From: Karalla daura
Taxonomy: Eukaryota; Chordata; Actinopteri; Chaetodontiformes; Leiognathidae
Reading direction: 5' to 3'
Length of the DNA: 64,000 nucleotides
NCBI GenBank assembly: GCA_029224185.1
Contig: CM055197.1
Span: 19,519,257 to 19,583,256 of the forward strand
Every line of letters starts with the position of its first letter. Position 1 is the first letter of the stretch. A program made the position numbers and the translations under genes. Positions 62,430 through 64,000 of this stretch are shown piece by piece. The notes under the pieces are model-generated. The model had not been told where the DNA came from, did no database searches, and was given only the letters and a program-made list of their open reading frames with translations.

Positions 62430-64000
62430 AGGACGGGTAGAGGAGGGTGGGGGTGGGGGGGGGGCAGGGCGGACCACAGGACAACAGGAGGCAGGGGAAG
62501 CAGATGAAGGGCATGATGGTTAGGCAGAGAGAGAGAGAGAGTGAGTGAGTGAGTGAGAGAGAGAGCGAGCGAGCAGTGGGGCTGAGCCAGACCGGATGGG
62601 ATCTGAGGCTCCTCCGCTCCGGTTACATGGTCGGATGTGACGCCGGTTAGTGAGTCAGTCAGCTGGTTCTGGACAGTGTTATTCGAAAACGTTATCATAT
62701 CACAGCTCTACTGAGGATGGTGAAGCAGGGAGAGAATGACAACGTCACACACTCATGTACAGTAACCTCATTGATGACAGGTGGGACGATAGATTTTGAC
62801 ACAGATCTGAAATCATAAAGATTTGCCCCAGATTCTCTAAGGCTCAGAAATTTGAACTATTTATTTAAATTATTAGCTTAATACTTTCAACTAACTAACT
62901 AACTAACTAACGTACTCTACTCTTTAAGACTGAATTATGTGCATCAATGGCTGTGCTTTTTGCCAGATTTCCACTTGATTCAATATATATATATATTTTA
63001 GATCTGTGGTCTCCAAGTTATTTGTAAAGGGGGGAGGTAGTATGTGCCTTCCTTGTGCAGTTTTGTCATTCAGATTGTCAATAGACTAGGTAGGTCCAAG
63101 GCGTGAATGTCCCGAGTTATCAGCTGGCATGAGGGAAAGTTAAAAGACTGGTCATACCAGTTCAAAGAGAGGTTTGAGAATATTCCAGGACACCTGGGTT
63201 ATTACTGACTGGGGAGGGGGGGGGTTGGGGGGCAGCGGTGGGAGCTGGGCAGAGGAAGCTGGGAACATGGCAGCAGCAGCAGCGGCAGCGGCAGCAGCAG
63301 CGGCGTTAGGGCTGAGGCAGAAGCACCGTCACACACGCGCAGCTGTGACCGTGCTCCACGCCAGGGGGGCAGGAGGACGGCGCACACCGCAGCGCTACAC
63401 TCGACCACGGCCACCGGCATGCACTCTCCAACACGGCAGGAATCGGCCCTCGCTCCTGGATGGGCTACGCGCTATCCGTACCGCATGCACTGATTGGATG
63501 GAGGAGGGACGGAGGGAGGGAGGGGGCCACATCACACGCGAAGGGGGGGGCTATACTGGTCATGCACCACACACTGGAGGAGACAACAGCGGCTGCTCCG
63601 CGCAGAGTCACTGCAGCCACGGTCAGAGAGAGAGAGCCCAGTCCAACGCCGTCACATGGTGATGAGGAGGATGACGAGGAGGATGATGAGACTGCAGTCG
63701 AGGGATGAATGCCACCGTGTGAGATGGACCACGACCATGAAGACGTAGGTCGGTGTTCCTGTGCTGATGACGCACATGGACGGCTCGTTATCTTTAGTTT
63801 AGAATTTCAGTTATTACCCGTCTACGTTTAAAATGTGGAAAAAGTTCTTTAAAAATACTATTCACAGATCTATACAGTAACCGCTGTCTCGATCAGAAAC
63901 TAAAACCCTGATTCTTAAGTTAACGTAAAGAAAAAAAAGCTAAGCACATTTCTACTTTTTTTTCTCTAAAAGCCTCACAAATCCTTACATCGAGTCATCC
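62430..64000. other. depdc5 intronic DNA with GA/GAGT repeats and a GC-rich patch
   Basis: No depdc5 exon was recognised. A (GA)n/(GAGT)n run lies at 62525-62573 and an (AACT)n run at 62877-62911. From 63230 to 63700 the DNA is GC-rich with a GCA/GCG triplet run at 63269-63305 that would encode poly-alanine in one frame. This could be an internal promoter, but no family-like protein follows. Confidence 0.4.

Noticed and set aside
63174..63662. ORF with a poly-alanine run in a GC-rich patch
   Set aside because: It is driven by a GCA/GCG triplet repeat, has no recognisable domain and no splice context, and lies inside the depdc5 gene span on the opposite strand.

Overview
This window is nuclear DNA from a ray-finned (teleost-like) fish with a compact genome. 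The evidence is multi-exon genes with GT-AG introns, many of them only 70-200 bp long. Protein products resemble vertebrate families along almost their whole length. There are many CA/GT, GA and tetranucleotide microsatellites, fragments of a tRNA-derived fish SINE, and GC-rich promoter stretches. I assembled the exon models by hand from splice signals, reading frame and recalled human proteins. No alignment was run.

Layout, left to right: fuz (-, 3' end cut by the left edge, 1-936); gng5 (-, 3031-4657); ssx2ip (-, 5291-8591); mcoln3 (-, 11298-14267); bcl10 (-, 16672-18360); a gene-poor stretch with SINE pieces; ccn1/cyr61 (+, 23355-24917); an orphan CpG-rich block (about 25.7-26.65 kb); odf2l (-, 27341-31502); ift22 (+, 32283-33854); atp5mg (-, 34163-35416); an unnamed single-Ig membrane protein (-, 37029-39545); a GC-rich 5' region and csnk1g2 (+, coding 45070-51552); mfsd12 (+, 53957-57812); and the 3' end of depdc5 (-, 59972-62425, remainder beyond the right edge).

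The gene order is a mosaic of conserved blocks. gng5, ssx2ip, mcoln3, bcl10, ccn1 and odf2l correspond to human 1p22. atp5mg lies at human 11q23, beside the CD3 genes. csnk1g2 and mfsd12 are both at human 19p13.3. fuz, ift22 and depdc5 come from three further human regions.

Three genes serve cilia and centrosomes: fuz (ciliogenesis effector), ssx2ip (centriolar satellites) and odf2l (basal body). A fourth, ift22, encodes an intraflagellar transport GTPase and shares a head-to-head promoter with odf2l. bcl10 acts in NF-kB signalling. mcoln3 and mfsd12 act on endolysosomal or melanosomal membranes, and depdc5 restrains mTORC1 at the lysosome.

The most unusual item is the small Ig-domain gene at 37-39.5 kb. 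Its membrane segment carries a lysine in a context like that of T-cell-receptor beta chains, its tail is only a few residues, and it sits next to atp5mg. Other notable items are an apparently intron-free fuz, a 23-glycine run in csnk1g2, a 34-bp perfect palindrome inside a transposon-like element, and repeated (TG)n tracts directly upstream of 3' splice sites.
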